From: Periplaneta americana
Taxonomy: Eukaryota; Arthropoda; Insecta; Blattodea; Blattidae
DNA: 64,000 bases
Reading direction: 5' to 3'
Assembly (NCBI RefSeq): GCF_040183065.1
Contig: NC_091125.1
Coordinates: 130,272,621 to 130,336,620 of the forward strand
Position numbers and translations under genes: made by a program. Numbering within the stretch: position 1 is the first letter of the stretch; each line of letters opens with the position of its first letter. Shown piece by piece: positions 1 through 10,425 of the stretch. The notes beneath the pieces were generated by a model. It searched no databases. It was not told where the DNA came from and was given only the letters and a program-made list of their open reading frames with translations.

Positions 1-208
1 AAAAAGCTAATGTAAATAACACAGAACAAAATATGTTCTACGCAATTTAGACAATATAGACATTTATATGCAAGAAGTGTGATGTGTAGACATCCGATGT
101 TTAGGAAAATGCCTATTTTATTTGAATGTTCATATTTAAAGGCTTTTAGACTAGACGGCATTTCGGAAGGCGGTCGGCTGCTACATGCGCCGTAGCATTT
201 CTGGTATG

Positions 209-240
209 TGACGTCACAAACTCGTACAGTAGAACCAATC
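209..240 (+). promoter_or_regulatory. CRE and CCAAT-like motifs upstream of the transposase exon
   Basis: A perfect CRE palindrome TGACGTCA (209-216) is followed by a CCAAT box (AACCAATCAG, 233-242). Both precede the HTH exon that now begins about 1.2 kb downstream, because a TA-flanked element was inserted at 261. Both motifs are known animal promoter elements; their use here is inference. Confidence 0.35.
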
Positions 241-261
241 AGAATCAGTCTATAACAACTA

Positions 262-1382
262 CAGGGACATCATTTTATTTTTATTTAAATTTTTATTGTA
301 CCTGAGTTTTTGAATGTACTTCACTCCCACCCCTTCTACTAATGAAGTTCAACCGTCCTCCACACAGATCCAAGACCGCATATACAGTCATAGTAGCCTT
401 ACGGTCATAGTAAACAGTACGTTCCAAAAATATGTTCGCGTTTTCCAGTGACGAAAGAGCTTTCAATATTGCATTTTCCATTTGCCTACGTCGGATCCCG
501 GTTTCCCCCACCTGCTTCTATTCGCTTCTCTGTAAATGCTAGTGGCTGGGTTGTCTTAGCTCCTTTCTGGGAACATTAATTTGTGTTAGGAATTGCACGT
601 CTACGTACTATTAAACCCATACAATTGTTTAAAATAACTTGAATAAAAGAGTCTCGTTAAATAATTAACTGTCACGTGATTTCCTCCCTTTCTACGACGC
701 TGCGACGTAACCACTTGGACGGACAGTAGATAGCATATCTGAGTAATGTTATCTTTTCGAATCGGGCAGATGTGAAGATTGAATTTACAGTACGTAAGGT
801 CTCTTTTATAGAGTAGGTACATAATTATTTCAACATGAGTTACTGATACGAAGTACGAACCTGGTAATTGGAACTACGTACAATACATAGTCTTTAGTGC
901 GATAGTATGCACATTAGAACTGAAGTCTGTATCGAAACGAACGGCCAGCATTTTAAAAAATGTGTTCAAATATCCATATTATGATTATTTTTCAATTTAA
1001 CTTCATTCTCTATACTGTACGCTAATGTGTTGTAGACAGTATAATATACACTGCATAATGAATACGTCCGCATGGAAAGCTCAGTTCGTGAGTAGAAACA
1101 CTCATTGTTAATACTGTACTATATTTTGATTAAACAAAAACCTAATGAAAATTATCAAACTCAAAATCGCGATATTTCCTAGTTTACGTAAATGGATGAA
1201 CTACTTTTCTTCCCTCCTATACCTAGTAAAGTGATTTGTTTGTACAGTATATTACGCCAGTATCATCGAACTCCAGTCGTGGAAGGGGAGTAGCAAACGG
1301 TGTTTCCGGTTCTTAATCGTCGACCCAAAGATATAGCCAGGTTAATATTAGAAATGTTAGTAAAAATAAAATGATGTCCCTG
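262..1382 (+). mobile_element. TA-flanked 1.1-kb DNA element, copy 1
   Basis: It begins CAGGGACATCATTTTA and ends with the reverse complement, flanked by TA on both sides. The terminal inverted repeat is about 22 bp. The same element recurs at 3907, 6574 (interrupted), 59181 and 61617. TA duplication and CAG termini fit the pogo/Tigger branch of Tc1/mariner, but I see no transposase inside, so it is non-autonomous. This copy sits between promoter and coding exon of the surrounding transposon. Confidence 0.85.
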
Positions 1383-1449
1383 TACTTCCAGAGTTCGTTT
1401 GTTCACGTGTGAGTGTTTCAATACATTGAATAAGTAAAACTAACATTTA

Positions 1450-1782
1450 ATGTGTACGTGTAAGATGGAAGAAGAGACTGTAAAAAGACAAGTATTGCAC
1501 AGGCAGGCGCGGAAAATAGCGTTTAAGGTGTATAATTATTTTAAAAACGTTGACGAGCAGAACGCTGCCGGCCATCTTGATGCTGGCTGCAACGTTGCCA
1601 ACGCGCAAGAAACGACTGTAGAAGATTGTGGTGTGGGATTGAGAAACGTGCAAAGAATATTGTTAGTGAAGGAAAGAGGGTTTGTTTTGTGCCATACTTA
1701 CAGTAATCAACGACTAAGGCCATTATTCTTTTTTGATAATTTAAATTCTCTCCTGCAATATTTGTATTGCACGTGCTCGTGA
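1450..1782 (+). pseudogene. Transposase N-terminal HTH exon (relic)
   Basis: An open frame of 110 codons. A start at 1465 (AAGATGG) has the better context than the one at 1450. Residues about 10-80 (RQARKIAFKVYNYFKN... CGVGLRNVQRI) resemble the N-terminal DNA-binding region of an arthropod transposase family, in which a helical segment precedes a CGIS-RTVQRI-like recognition helix. The same family appears to be represented by the - strand exon at 38939-39372. After VKERG the similarity stops, and no catalytic domain follows. Whether a splice donor lies near residue 75 cannot be decided. Not a host gene in my view. Confidence 0.45.
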
Positions 1783-1885
1783 AGTACGATGTGGCAATGT
1801 TGAACGCTGTCTTGCCCTCTCTATCTATCTCTCTCGACGCAAACGCTAGCAGACTACCGCCTTCCGAATTGCCGTCGACTCTAGT

Positions 1886-2110
1886 AAATGTGCACGAATC
1901 ATGAGAAATGAAGCATTCTGATGAAGTTTGATCTTGTCTTTTTTTTTTGGCCTTTTTTGCCCTTTACGCTTTTTTTTTACTTTAATATGCACTTTTTCTG
2001 CCCTTTTCTTGCTTTTATATGTACCTTTATTTGCCTTTTTTCTTTATATGACTACTCACTCAACAATACTGCATTTATTTCTGCGTTCAAAACTAAGGAA
2101 ATTGCAATTC
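1886..2110. other. T-rich spacer, no gene recognised
   Basis: Long pyrimidine-rich stretches (1935-2045) with repeated CTTTTT/GCCTTTT words. Open frames here are compositional. No coding or RNA signal was recognised. Confidence 0.5.
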
Positions 2111-2113
2111 TTA

Positions 2114-3440
2114 GACCCGGTTGCAGAAACACCGATGAAAATGTGATTGGCAATCAAGGAGGGTTTGATTGGCCGTCAGTTCTATTTCTGTTGCACAAAG
2201 AACAATCAGTGTTTGATCGGAGATCCGTCTTCCATCAGATTTGATCAACAGATTTTTGCTGGTCAAATCACTGATCATCGATCAAGTAGGCTATTTATGT
2301 TGTTTTGTTTATAATGCAGTTACTGTAATTATATAGTAAATAGTTATAGCGTAACAATATTGTTTTCGACATAATGGATTCTTCTGATGAAGAAATTTTA
2401 GAATGAAAAAAATATTATTAAGAAGAAGGCGTTTCCGTGATAGACATGAATTGTTGTTATGTATAATGACAGAGAATTTGAGCAAAGATTTAGGTTAAGT
2501 AAGGATTCGTGTGTTTTGTTACTTTAAAAAATTGAAACAAATATATGCAGACAGACAAATCGAAACCTTCCACTTTCTCCTATGAACCAAGTTCTAATAA
2601 TGCTGAGACTTTATGCTGTTGGAATTTTTCAGGCGATCTTGGGTTATCTTGTTAGGGTCCACAAATCAACTATTTACCAAGTAGTTCGGAATGTTACGTA
2701 TCAGGGTCTTATAAATCCCCAAACTTCAAACAGGGAACGATTTGAAATCCAGAGAGAATTTTCAGCCATGTCAGGATTTCCAAGAGTAGCCTAATATTGG
2801 TTGTATAGACTGCTCACATCCCCATCCAGTCACCTGGTTGAAATGATGCCGAACTTTATCGAAATAGAAAAGGTTTCTTTTCTGTGAATATACAGGCAAT
2901 ATGTAGTCTACACCATCATTGAAATTCTGGAATGTTGTAGCCCGTTGGCAGGGTTCTACACATGACAACACAATATTTGTAATGAATAGGTTACGAGCTC
3001 CATTTGTATAGAGAGAGATGGGAAATGGAATTATTTTTGGTTATGGAGGCTATGCATATTCCAATTTCTCGTCGACTCCCCTAGCAAATCCCACAACTTC
3101 ATTTTTTTTCACTATATTGTAGTCTATATACGAATAGAATTCGCCTGTTTCCTTTCTACAAAAAGCAACAAAACAGCAAAACATTCACTTGAACATTCAC
3201 TTGTTTTCCTAGTCCTGTTTGATGCATTCTTTTCGCGACTTTTAAAGAGCATCAAATTGGCTGTGGTTGCTAAATAGCGCTGTTGTCAAATGTATTTCTT
3301 TCTCAAATCAGCAATTAGTAAATTGAGACAAGTTGATTGGAGATTTACGTTTGTGCAACGTAATGAACAATCAAATAAATCAGACATCAACTGATTGGCG
3401 ATCAAGGACTGATTTGATTTTGCGTTTCTGCAATAGGGCC
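2114..3440 (+). mobile_element. PIF/Harbinger element (degenerate)
   Basis: It is flanked by the 3-bp duplication TTA (2111-2113 and 3441-3443), the PIF/Harbinger hallmark. Terminal repeats are GACCCGGTTGCAGAAAC on the left and, inverted, GGCCCTATTGCAGAAAC on the right, with further subterminal similarity (TTGGCAATCAAGG / TTGATCGCCAATCA). The interior encodes a decayed HARBI1-type nuclease. At 1,327 bp it is much shorter than an autonomous element (roughly 3 kb or more), and the Myb-like second protein is missing. Confidence 0.85.
2398..3105 (+). pseudogene. HARBI1-like transposase pseudogene
   Basis: Reading across several frameshifts gives the HARBI1 order: FRDRHELL; NDREFEQRFRLSKDS; then an intact stretch from 2582 (NQVLIMLRLYAVGIFQAILG, VHKSTIYQVV, FSAMSGFPRVA); then GCIDCSH (first catalytic Asp, about 2808), DAELYRNRKGFFSVN, RLRAPF and GYGGYAYSNF near 3050. 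Stops and frameshifts interrupt it after FPRVA, and the C-terminal catalytic part is not seen. In the family this is a DDE nuclease that cuts and pastes the element; this copy cannot be active. Confidence 0.8.
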
Positions 3441-3649
3441 TTATAGTAGCCATAGATATGGGACACCCTGTTGCAATGCAGTGTTGTTGTTTCGCTTGTC
3501 CTTATTGCTACCTGACTCCAGCACTGACCTACCCCATTAATTCCTGACTTAGTTGCCTCATGAGTGTTTCCTTTTTGGTGTCCCTTATGAGGTTCAAACC
3601 TTCTTCGTACAGTTGACTACACAATAACAAACATCAGTTATTAGTCGAA

Positions 3650-3900
3650 TACATGAAGCGTTGGATTTCCACGCTCATAATCCGGTTTCGAATCCCGGTG
3701 AATCCAACTATAATTTGTGGTGGACAAAGACGGTGCTTACTGGTAGGACTTCGCGGCTCTACCGACCTCTCATTATTGTTACATTAATCATCGTCACATT
3801 GATTTTGTCCAATAAACGTGACAGAAGTTTGTGTGTTAATCCTGAAAAATTGCTTGTTGTTTATTGTAACTCAAATTATGGACGTGAAGTTGTAGATAAA
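3650..3900 (+). mobile_element. tRNA-derived SINE-like sequence
   Basis: A box-B-like GGTTTCGAATCCC at 3682-3694 sits in a degenerate tRNA-like arm, followed by a SINE-like body ending just before the next element. No box A or target duplication was identified, so this is a low-confidence call. Confidence 0.3.
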
Positions 3901-3906
3901 TAAGTA

Positions 3907-4987
3907 CAGGGACATCATTTTATTTTTACTTCAATTTTTATTGTACCTGAGTTTTTGAATGTACTTCACTCCCACCCCTTCTACTAATCAAGTTCAACCG
4001 TCCTCCACACACATTTAAGATCACATATACAATCATAGTAGCCTTACGGTCATAGTAAACAGTACGTTCCAAAAATATGTTCGCGTTTTCCAGTGACGAA
4101 AGAGCTTTCAATATTGAATCATTTTCGCACAGGTACTGTCGTCCATTTGCCTAGGTCTTATCCCGGTTTCCCTCACCAGCTTTTATTCGCCTGCTAGTGG
4201 CTGGGCTGTCTTAGCTCTTTTCTGAAAACATTAATTTCTGTTAGGAATTGGACGTCTACGTAATATTATACAACTATTTAAAATAACTTAAATAACTGTC
4301 ACGTGATTTCCTCCCTTTCTACGACCCTACGACATAACCACTTGGACGGACAGTAGATAGCATGTCTGAGTAATTTTATCTTTTCGGATCGGGCTGTAGT
4401 GAAGATTGAATTTACAGTACGTAAGATACTCTTTTATAGAGTAGGTACAGAATTATTTCAACAGGAGCTACTAGTAGTACGAAGGACGAAACTGATAATT
4501 GGGATTAGGTACAATAGTCTATAGTGCGATAATATGCACATTAGAACTGAAGCCTGTATCGAAATGAACGGCCACCATTTTAAAAAATGTGTTTAAATAT
4601 CCATATTATGATTATTTTTGAATTTAACTTCATTCTCTATATTGTAGGCTAATGTGCTGTAGACAGTATAATATACACTGCATAATGAATACGTCCACAT
4701 GGACAGCCCAGTTTGTGAGTAAAAACACTCATTGTTAATACTATACTGTATTTTGATTAAACAAAAACCTAATGAAAATGATCAAACTCAAAAGCGCAAT
4801 ATTTCCTACTTTACGTAAATGAATGAACTACTTTTCTTCCCTCCTATACCTAGTAAAGTGATTTGTTTGTATATTACGCCAGTATCATCGAACTCTAGTC
4901 GTGGAAGGGGGGTAGCAAACGGCGTTGATTCAGAGGTATAGGCAAGTTAATATTAAAAATGTTAGTAAAAATAAAATGATGTCCCTG
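3907..4987 (+). mobile_element. TA-flanked 1.1-kb DNA element, copy 2
   Basis: Same termini (CAGGGACATC...GATGTCCCTG) with TA on both sides, same orientation as copy 1 and alignable along its length with small indels. For example, it lacks an ATAAAAGAGTCTCGTTAA block present in copy 1 near 640. No coding capacity was recognised. Confidence 0.88.
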
Positions 4988-5208
4988 TACAAGTGAAACA
5001 AGTCCATAGAACAGAGAAACTACTTTTCCAGTTACTTTGTTAAGTTACTTATAGTCTTATGGATGTTTACTTTTATGAATTATGGGTGATTCGATATAAT
5101 TTCAATGCCTTTTATTGTCTTATTTTTGTTGTTTTTAGAGCCTTTTTAGGCGCCTAAAATATCATTTTTAGTGCCTTAACTTCCGATGTCTAGTGATGTG
5201 TTTCAGCT
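4988..5208. other. Spacer between elements, no gene recognised
   Basis: AT-rich, with a local TTTTTAGGCGCCTAAAA palindrome near 5142-5158. Nothing coding was recognised. Confidence 0.4.
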
Positions 5209-5216
5209 GTTATCAC

Positions 5217-6011
5217 TAGGGACGGGATTTTTATGTAATTACATATTATATTCCTTTCAACCTAACCGTATATAAATAACAAATCTTTGCGAATCTTGTA
5301 ATTACTATTAATAGGCTATATTAAAATTTGATACTACATATTTTTACATATTTACCCCACATTACATATTATGGCTTGGTATTACATAAATCTACATATT
5401 TGGGGTTTTTATTCATTTTTACTTCTTTAAAAGGAAAAAGAAAACTGCTGTTGGGGAAGTTTACAATTTGAAATAAGCCTTTTTACCTACCCGAGAAAGG
5501 ATATATTTCAGGACGAAACATAACATCTAAGTTCCAGAAAGTAAAAGAGGCACTCACCCCTTACCGCCCACCGTAAATATGAATGAACAAAAGGCAACCT
5601 TTCTCATACAACTACTCTGTATTGTAAAAATCAAGAAGGGAATAATCTTATACTCATAAGCGGACGACATAGTAGTAGGGTCTAAAGACCTTACAAAGTT
5701 AAAAGAAACAATAAACATCATGGTAAAATGTTGCAATAAAAACAAATTTGATATAAATGTGGACAAGACAGAAATGATGATACTCAGAAACGGCGGAAGA
5801 GCACCAGAAACAGTAGAAATCGTCATGAAGAACAGAAAATTAAACATTGTACCAGACTACAAATATCTAGGCTTAACAATACAAACCAGCGCAGATATTG
5901 ATATTAAATATTTTCATGATTTTACATATTTTGGTACATATTCAGCTTATTTTTCTTACATAAATATGTACATATTTCACACCTTGATATTACATAAAAA
6001 TCCGATCCCTA
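5217..6011. mobile_element. hAT element with 8-bp duplication GTTATCAC
   Basis: GTTATCAC is present on both sides (5209-5216 and 6012-6019). The termini are inverted: TAGGGACGGGATTTTTATG on the left and TAGGGATCGGATTTTTATG on the right, differing at two or three positions. Eight-bp duplications with TAGGG/CAGGG termini are typical of hAT elements. At 795 bp it lacks a transposase but contains a piece of LINE reverse transcriptase. Confidence 0.85.
5650..5905 (+). pseudogene. Non-LTR reverse transcriptase fragment inside the hAT element
   Basis: Translation gives ADDIVVGSKDLTKLKETINI, then KCCNKNKFDINVDKTEMMI, then DYKYLGLTIQ. These are RT motif 5 (the ADD aspartates) and the following conserved blocks. 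A stop codon lies just before ADD and both ends are missing. It differs from the RTE-like and jockey-like LINEs elsewhere in the window. Confidence 0.65.
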
Positions 6012-6019
6012 GTTATCAC

Positions 6020-6573
6020 CAGTGGTGTATTTCTTAAGACAATGCCGTGGCTCTGAGATTTCAAGCATAAACTACCTGGCCATTCTGTTTGAACAGAAAC
6101 AGTTGGTTTCACATAGCCACATAAAAAAAACAATTGGAGCAACTTCCTGGTAGGAGAGATAAAGAGGTTGTTTAAATATCAATAAAATATTACTTCTTTA
6201 AAAATGCAAAATTTGACGATACTGTGATAGTAAGAAAAGTGCCCTGGCACCGCCCGGCCTCGAAAAATAGCACTTCGCGCTGCCAGGGCCCGCCAGACCT
6301 GAAATACAACCATAGTTGTCACTAGAATTCGACGTTGAGGTTCCAGTCTGGGAGATACATGTTATATAACTGATAATGGAGTATTGCATGGAGGTGAGGG
6401 GAACAGGCTATGGCTTGTTTACGTTTTCCGTCTTCTATCCACTGCTCTATCTGTCCATGTTTGCTTGACGTTGAAGGTTTCGTACGTACTAGCACTGAAG
6501 CTGGGACATTTAAGACGACGTGAAGTCACTCCGATGTCGAAAACGAAATGCAAGATTAAAAATTTATGAAATA
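6020..6573. other. Spacer with a GC-rich hairpin, no gene recognised
   Basis: GCCCTGGCA (about 6241-6249) is perfectly complementary to TGCCAGGGC (about 6282-6290), in an otherwise AT-rich background. The open frames at 6198-6569 match nothing I know. Confidence 0.4.
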
Positions 6574-6623
6574 CAGGGACAACATTTTATTTTTATTAAC
6601 ATTTCAAATATTAACCTGGTTAT

Positions 6624-7689
6624 CAGTGGCGTAGCGTCAATGTAAGCGAGAAAGCTCAGCTTCCCAAGTTAATAACTCCATAATAAACTGCAGTTTATGA
6701 ACAAAATTATTTATTAATTTTAATACAATTTATATGTACGCCTTAAATGTTGTGATGCGGCAGCTCAGGATGATTTGTGATGCAGCAGTAAACATGTAGC
6801 CTGCACACACCAGCTTCCAATCCCCTCCACATACTCATTTCTTTCACACATTCTTCTGTGTAATGCACCCCGCAGATTTTCCATCCCTTTCTAACTAAAC
6901 TACCCTGGTCGCAAGGCTTGCAAGAAGCTAGCTTTAGCATTGGAAAGAATTAGCTCCCGAGTTATCCCTTTCGTGAGTTATGTTCAGTTGAAGTGTTAGT
7001 GTGCACTGTAGCTGATATAATAAATAATGAGTGAAATAACAGTTCCTGACACTAATTTATGTAGTCAAAAATAATCTTCTGATAAAGATTTTAACGTTGA
7101 TTTTTTACTCGGTTATTTAACGACGCTGTATCAACTACGAGGTTATTATCGTCGATGGGATTGATGATAGCAAGATGGTATTTGGCGAGATAAGGCCGAG
7201 GATTCGCCATAGATTACCTGACATTTGCCTTACGTTTGGGGAAAACCTCGGAAGAAACCCAACCAGATAATCAGCCCAAGCGGGAATCGAACCCGCGCCC
7301 GAACGCAACTCCGGATCGTCAGGCAAGCGCCTTAGCCGACAGAGCTACGCCGGTGGCTTTTAACGTTGATTGATGTAATTTTACTAACACTGTATCTATT
7401 AACCGTTAATATTGTGGTTTTTTCTAAATATGACAGGGAGTGAGCTAATGTTAAATTATACGTACTGTATGTGCCTATTTCTTAGAGATATGTGTAAACC
7501 ATGAAATCATATTTTACTATGATGCCTTATTGGTGTTACTTGTGAGGTTCCAACCAATCTTCGGATTGCTGACTTGACATCGAAAACTATTTATTTTAAG
7601 ACTAGTATATATTTTTGCAATACGTTCCTCATACATGAAAGACAACTTGAGTTAGCTTCCCCTACTCAAAATTTCATGCTATGCCACTG
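6624..7689. mobile_element. hAT element with 8-bp duplication CTGGTTAT
   Basis: CTGGTTAT occurs at 6616-6623 and 7690-7697. The terminal inverted repeats are CAGTGGCGTAGC and, at the other end, CAGTGGCATAGC. CAGTGGCG-type termini plus an 8-bp duplication identify hAT. It is non-autonomous and itself carries a SINE insertion (7103-7357). It landed in copy 3 of the TA-flanked element. Confidence 0.9.
7103..7357 (-). mobile_element. tRNA-derived SINE with 14-bp target duplication
   Basis: TTTTAACGTTGATT flanks the insertion (7089-7102 and 7358-7371). On the - strand the 5' end is a tRNA-like head: box A around TAGCTCTGTCGGC and box B GGTTCGATTCCCG, seen here as its complement at about 7290. The body is shared with the copy at 58866 (complement of AACCTCGGAAGAAACCC). 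The tail lies at 7103-7110. Confidence 0.9.
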
Positions 7690-8038
7690 CTGGTTATACC
7701 TTTGGATCAACGGTTGAGAACCGGAAACACCGTTTGCTACCCCCTTCCACGATTGGAGTTCCATGATACTGGCGTAAAATACAAACAAATCACTTTACTA
7801 GGTATAGGAGGGAAGAAAAGTAGTTCATCCATTTACGAAAACTAGGAAATATCGCGATTTTGAGTTTGATAATATTCGTTAGGTTTTGTTTAGTCAAAAT
7901 ACAGTACAGTATTAACAATGAGTCTATACTCACGAACTGAGCTGTCCATGCGGATGTATTCATTATGCAGGGTATATTATACTGTCTACAGCACATTAGC
8001 ATACACTGTAGAGAATGAAGTTAAATTGAAAAATAATC

Positions 8039-8040
<2 letters not shown>

Positions 8041-8090
<50 letters not shown>
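8041..8090. repeat. TA dinucleotide microsatellite
   Basis: About 24 TA units inside copy 3 of the TA-flanked element. Confidence 0.95.
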
Positions 8091-8092
<2 letters not shown>

Positions 8093-8787
8093 AACACATT
8101 TTTGAAAATGGTGGCCGTTCATTTCGATACAGGCTTCAGTTCTAATGTGCATATTATCGCATTATAGACGATTGTACCTAATTCCAATGACCAGTTTCGT
8201 CCTTCGTACTAGTAACTCCTGTTGAAATAATTCTGTACCTATTCTATAAAAGAGTACCTTACGTACTGTAAATTCAATCTCACTTCTGTCCGTTCCGAGA
8301 AGATAAAATTATTCAGACATGCTATCTACTGTCCGTCCAAGTGATTATGTCGCAGGGTCGTAGAAAGGGGGAAAATCAGTGCTACTTAACGAGGCCCCTT
8401 TTATTTAAGTTATTTTAAACAGTTGTATAATATTACGTAGACGTCCAATTCCTAACAAAAATTAATGTTTTCAGAAAAGAGCTAAGATAGCCCAGCCACT
8501 AGCCTTTATAGAGAGGCGATTAGAAGCTGGTAGGGGAAACCTGGATATGACGTAGGCAAATGGACGACAGTACCTGTGCGAAAATGATTCAATATTAAAA
8601 GGTCTTTCGTCATTGGAAAACGTGAACATATTTTTGGAGCGTACTGTTCACTATGACCGTAAGGCTACTGTGACTATATGCGGTCTTGGTTCTGTGTGGA
8701 GGAAGGTTGAACTTCATTAGTAGAAGGGTGGAAGTGAAGTACATTCAAAAGCTCAAGTACAATAAAAATTGAAGTAAAAATAAAATT

Positions 8788-9222
8788 ATATATACAGATT
8801 ATTAAAAAAATTATAACAATTATGAACTCAAATTAAAAATGAAAGAGATATTTACAATACGCAATTAAAATTAGTATTAATATACGTATATTTGACTGAT
8901 ATATTTTAAATAAATATCTTGTGATTTGGTGATACTTCATTATAATTAATTTGACTCTCAGTTTAGTCTGTTTTATTATCAAGTTAACCTAAAAGACTTT
9001 CATTCTTATTTCTTACTCATATTAAATCGTTACTAAATACAATATTAGTGTTATTTTCATTTAAAAAATATTACCTTCCGTTCTTCGTAATAATTCATTA
9101 AGCTATGTAGTGTATCGATGGCTAAGAAGTGATACCTCGTATCAGTGAATTTGCAGGTGAATAAAAAAAAACTTTTTTAAAAATTAATTTTTCACAAAGT
9201 AGACAAACTTTTTAAATAGGCC
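8788..9222. other. AT-rich spacer, no gene recognised
   Basis: Very AT-rich, without a credible open frame. It lies between the truncated element end and the LINE fragment. Confidence 0.5.
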
Positions 9223-9580
9223 TGAATTAAACGGTTTATATCAGCTGCTTGTCTATGCGGATGACATGAATATGTTAGGAGAAAATTCACGAAAGATTAG
9301 GGAAAACACGGAAATTTTTCTTGAAGCAAGTAAAGAGATAGGTTTGGAAGTAAATCCCGAAAAAAACAAAGTACGTATATGATTATGTCTCGTGACCAGA
9401 ACATTGTACAAAATGGAAATATAAAAATTGGAAATTTATCCTTTGATGAGGTGAAAACATTCAAATATCTTGGAGCAACAGATATAAATGCCACTCGGGA
9501 GGAAATTAAACGCAGAATAAATATGGGAAATGTCTGCTATTATTCGGTTGAGAAGCTTTTGTCGTCCAGTCGCTGTTAAC
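9223..9580 (+). mobile_element. RTE-like LINE fragment (RT YADD region)
   Basis: Conceptual reading gives [25 protein letters not shown] and NGNIKIGNLSFDEVKTFKYL. These are the YADD catalytic box and the following thumb region of the LINE that recurs at 13922, 18121, 31090, 37079, 43922 and 60382. It is truncated at both ends, with one frame break near 9375. The clade is an inference from overall look and the simple (TAAG)n tail of other copies. Confidence 0.8.
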
Positions 9581-9774
9581 AGGGAACTCTGTTACAGAAC
9601 TACGGAATAAAAAATGAGTACGTATGCGGTTCGGTTTCTTAGTGAACAAAAAGGCACCTCAATACAACTTTAAAAACGTGACTTGTGAACAGTTTATCAC
9701 ACATTAAGAAGTGTCCAGACCTGTTAAAAAATTGGCTGCACTGAGAAGTATTCATAGGCGCAATGAATAACTAT

Positions 9775-10425
9775 TGTACATTATGCAACGAGCCTATTAT
9801 GGTACTAATTAAGACGCAAGTATGTTTGTTTATGAAACGAGCGCAAGCGAGTTTCATAATTTTCATACGATTGTCTCAATTACCACTATAGGCCAGTTTC
9901 ATACGACTTTTTATGCTCGACCATATTTCTAACTTGAAATTATTCAAAAATAGGTCATGTTATGGTTATGTGAATAGCGAACTGACCTGAATTGTGAGAT
10001 GTGCGCAGACGCGAAAGTATTGATTTTTTCCGAGGCCGAATGTGATTGACCTTGATATAACGTAGAGAATAAGATGAACATTAGTGTTGATATAACCTGG
10101 AAATTGATTTAGAATTGAAAAACGAGATGACAAATTGAATTTATTTGAATATTATTTACAATTAACGCTAATTATTATAGTAACAGAACATAATCTTCTG
10201 CGACAGTATTGGATTTCCAGCCTCCGTGACTTTTCGCTAATTGTCTTTCGATTGCATATCCGAGAATAATCGATACTTGCGGTGTTATAATGGTACGAAG
10301 GTGATTTGTCATTGGCTGAACACCTGAACTTTAATGAATAGGTGTACTTTAATGAGGTGCATTAAAGGGCTACTACCAGGTGTATAATTACTACATTTCG
10401 GCATGGTCGAGCATAAAGTAAAATG
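9775..10425. repeat. Dispersed 0.65-kb repeat, copy 1
   Basis: Starts around ACATTATGCAACGAGCC and ends GGCATGGTCGAGCATAAA. A second copy is at 32848-33545. Inside, TTTATGCTCGACCAT (about 9915) is mirrored by ATGGTCGAGCATAAA at the right end, so part of the unit is an inverted-repeat element of about 0.5 kb. No protein is encoded. Confidence 0.75.

Larger units (their letters stand above)
148..1885 (+). mobile_element. DNA transposon relic with HTH transposase exon, split by a second element
   Basis: The ends are imperfect inverted repeats: about 148-185 (GACGGCATTTCGGAAGGCGG) mirrors about 1848-1885 (CCGCCTTCCGAATTGCCGTC on the + strand). Between them are promoter-like motifs, an inserted 1.1-kb element (262-1382) and a helix-turn-helix exon (1450 on). 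I infer a Tc1/mariner-like or related DNA transposon whose promoter and first exon have been pulled apart. The exact termini and the target duplication are not certain. Only the N-terminal part of the transposase is present. Confidence 0.5.
6574..8787 (-). mobile_element. TA-flanked 1.1-kb DNA element, copy 3, interrupted by a hAT
   Basis: It starts CAGGGACAACATTTTATTTT in the orientation opposite to copies 1, 2 and 4, breaks at 6624, resumes at 7690 (CTGGTTATACCTTTGGATC) and runs to a truncated right terminus (AAGTAAAAATAAAAT, no GATGTCCCTG). It has gained a TA microsatellite at 8041-8090 where the other copies read ATAATATGAATATTT. Confidence 0.85.

Noticed and set aside
293-511. Small - strand gene candidate, also at 62507-62830 +
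   Set aside because: Both lie inside copies of the TA-flanked element; kept only as an observation about a shared open frame.
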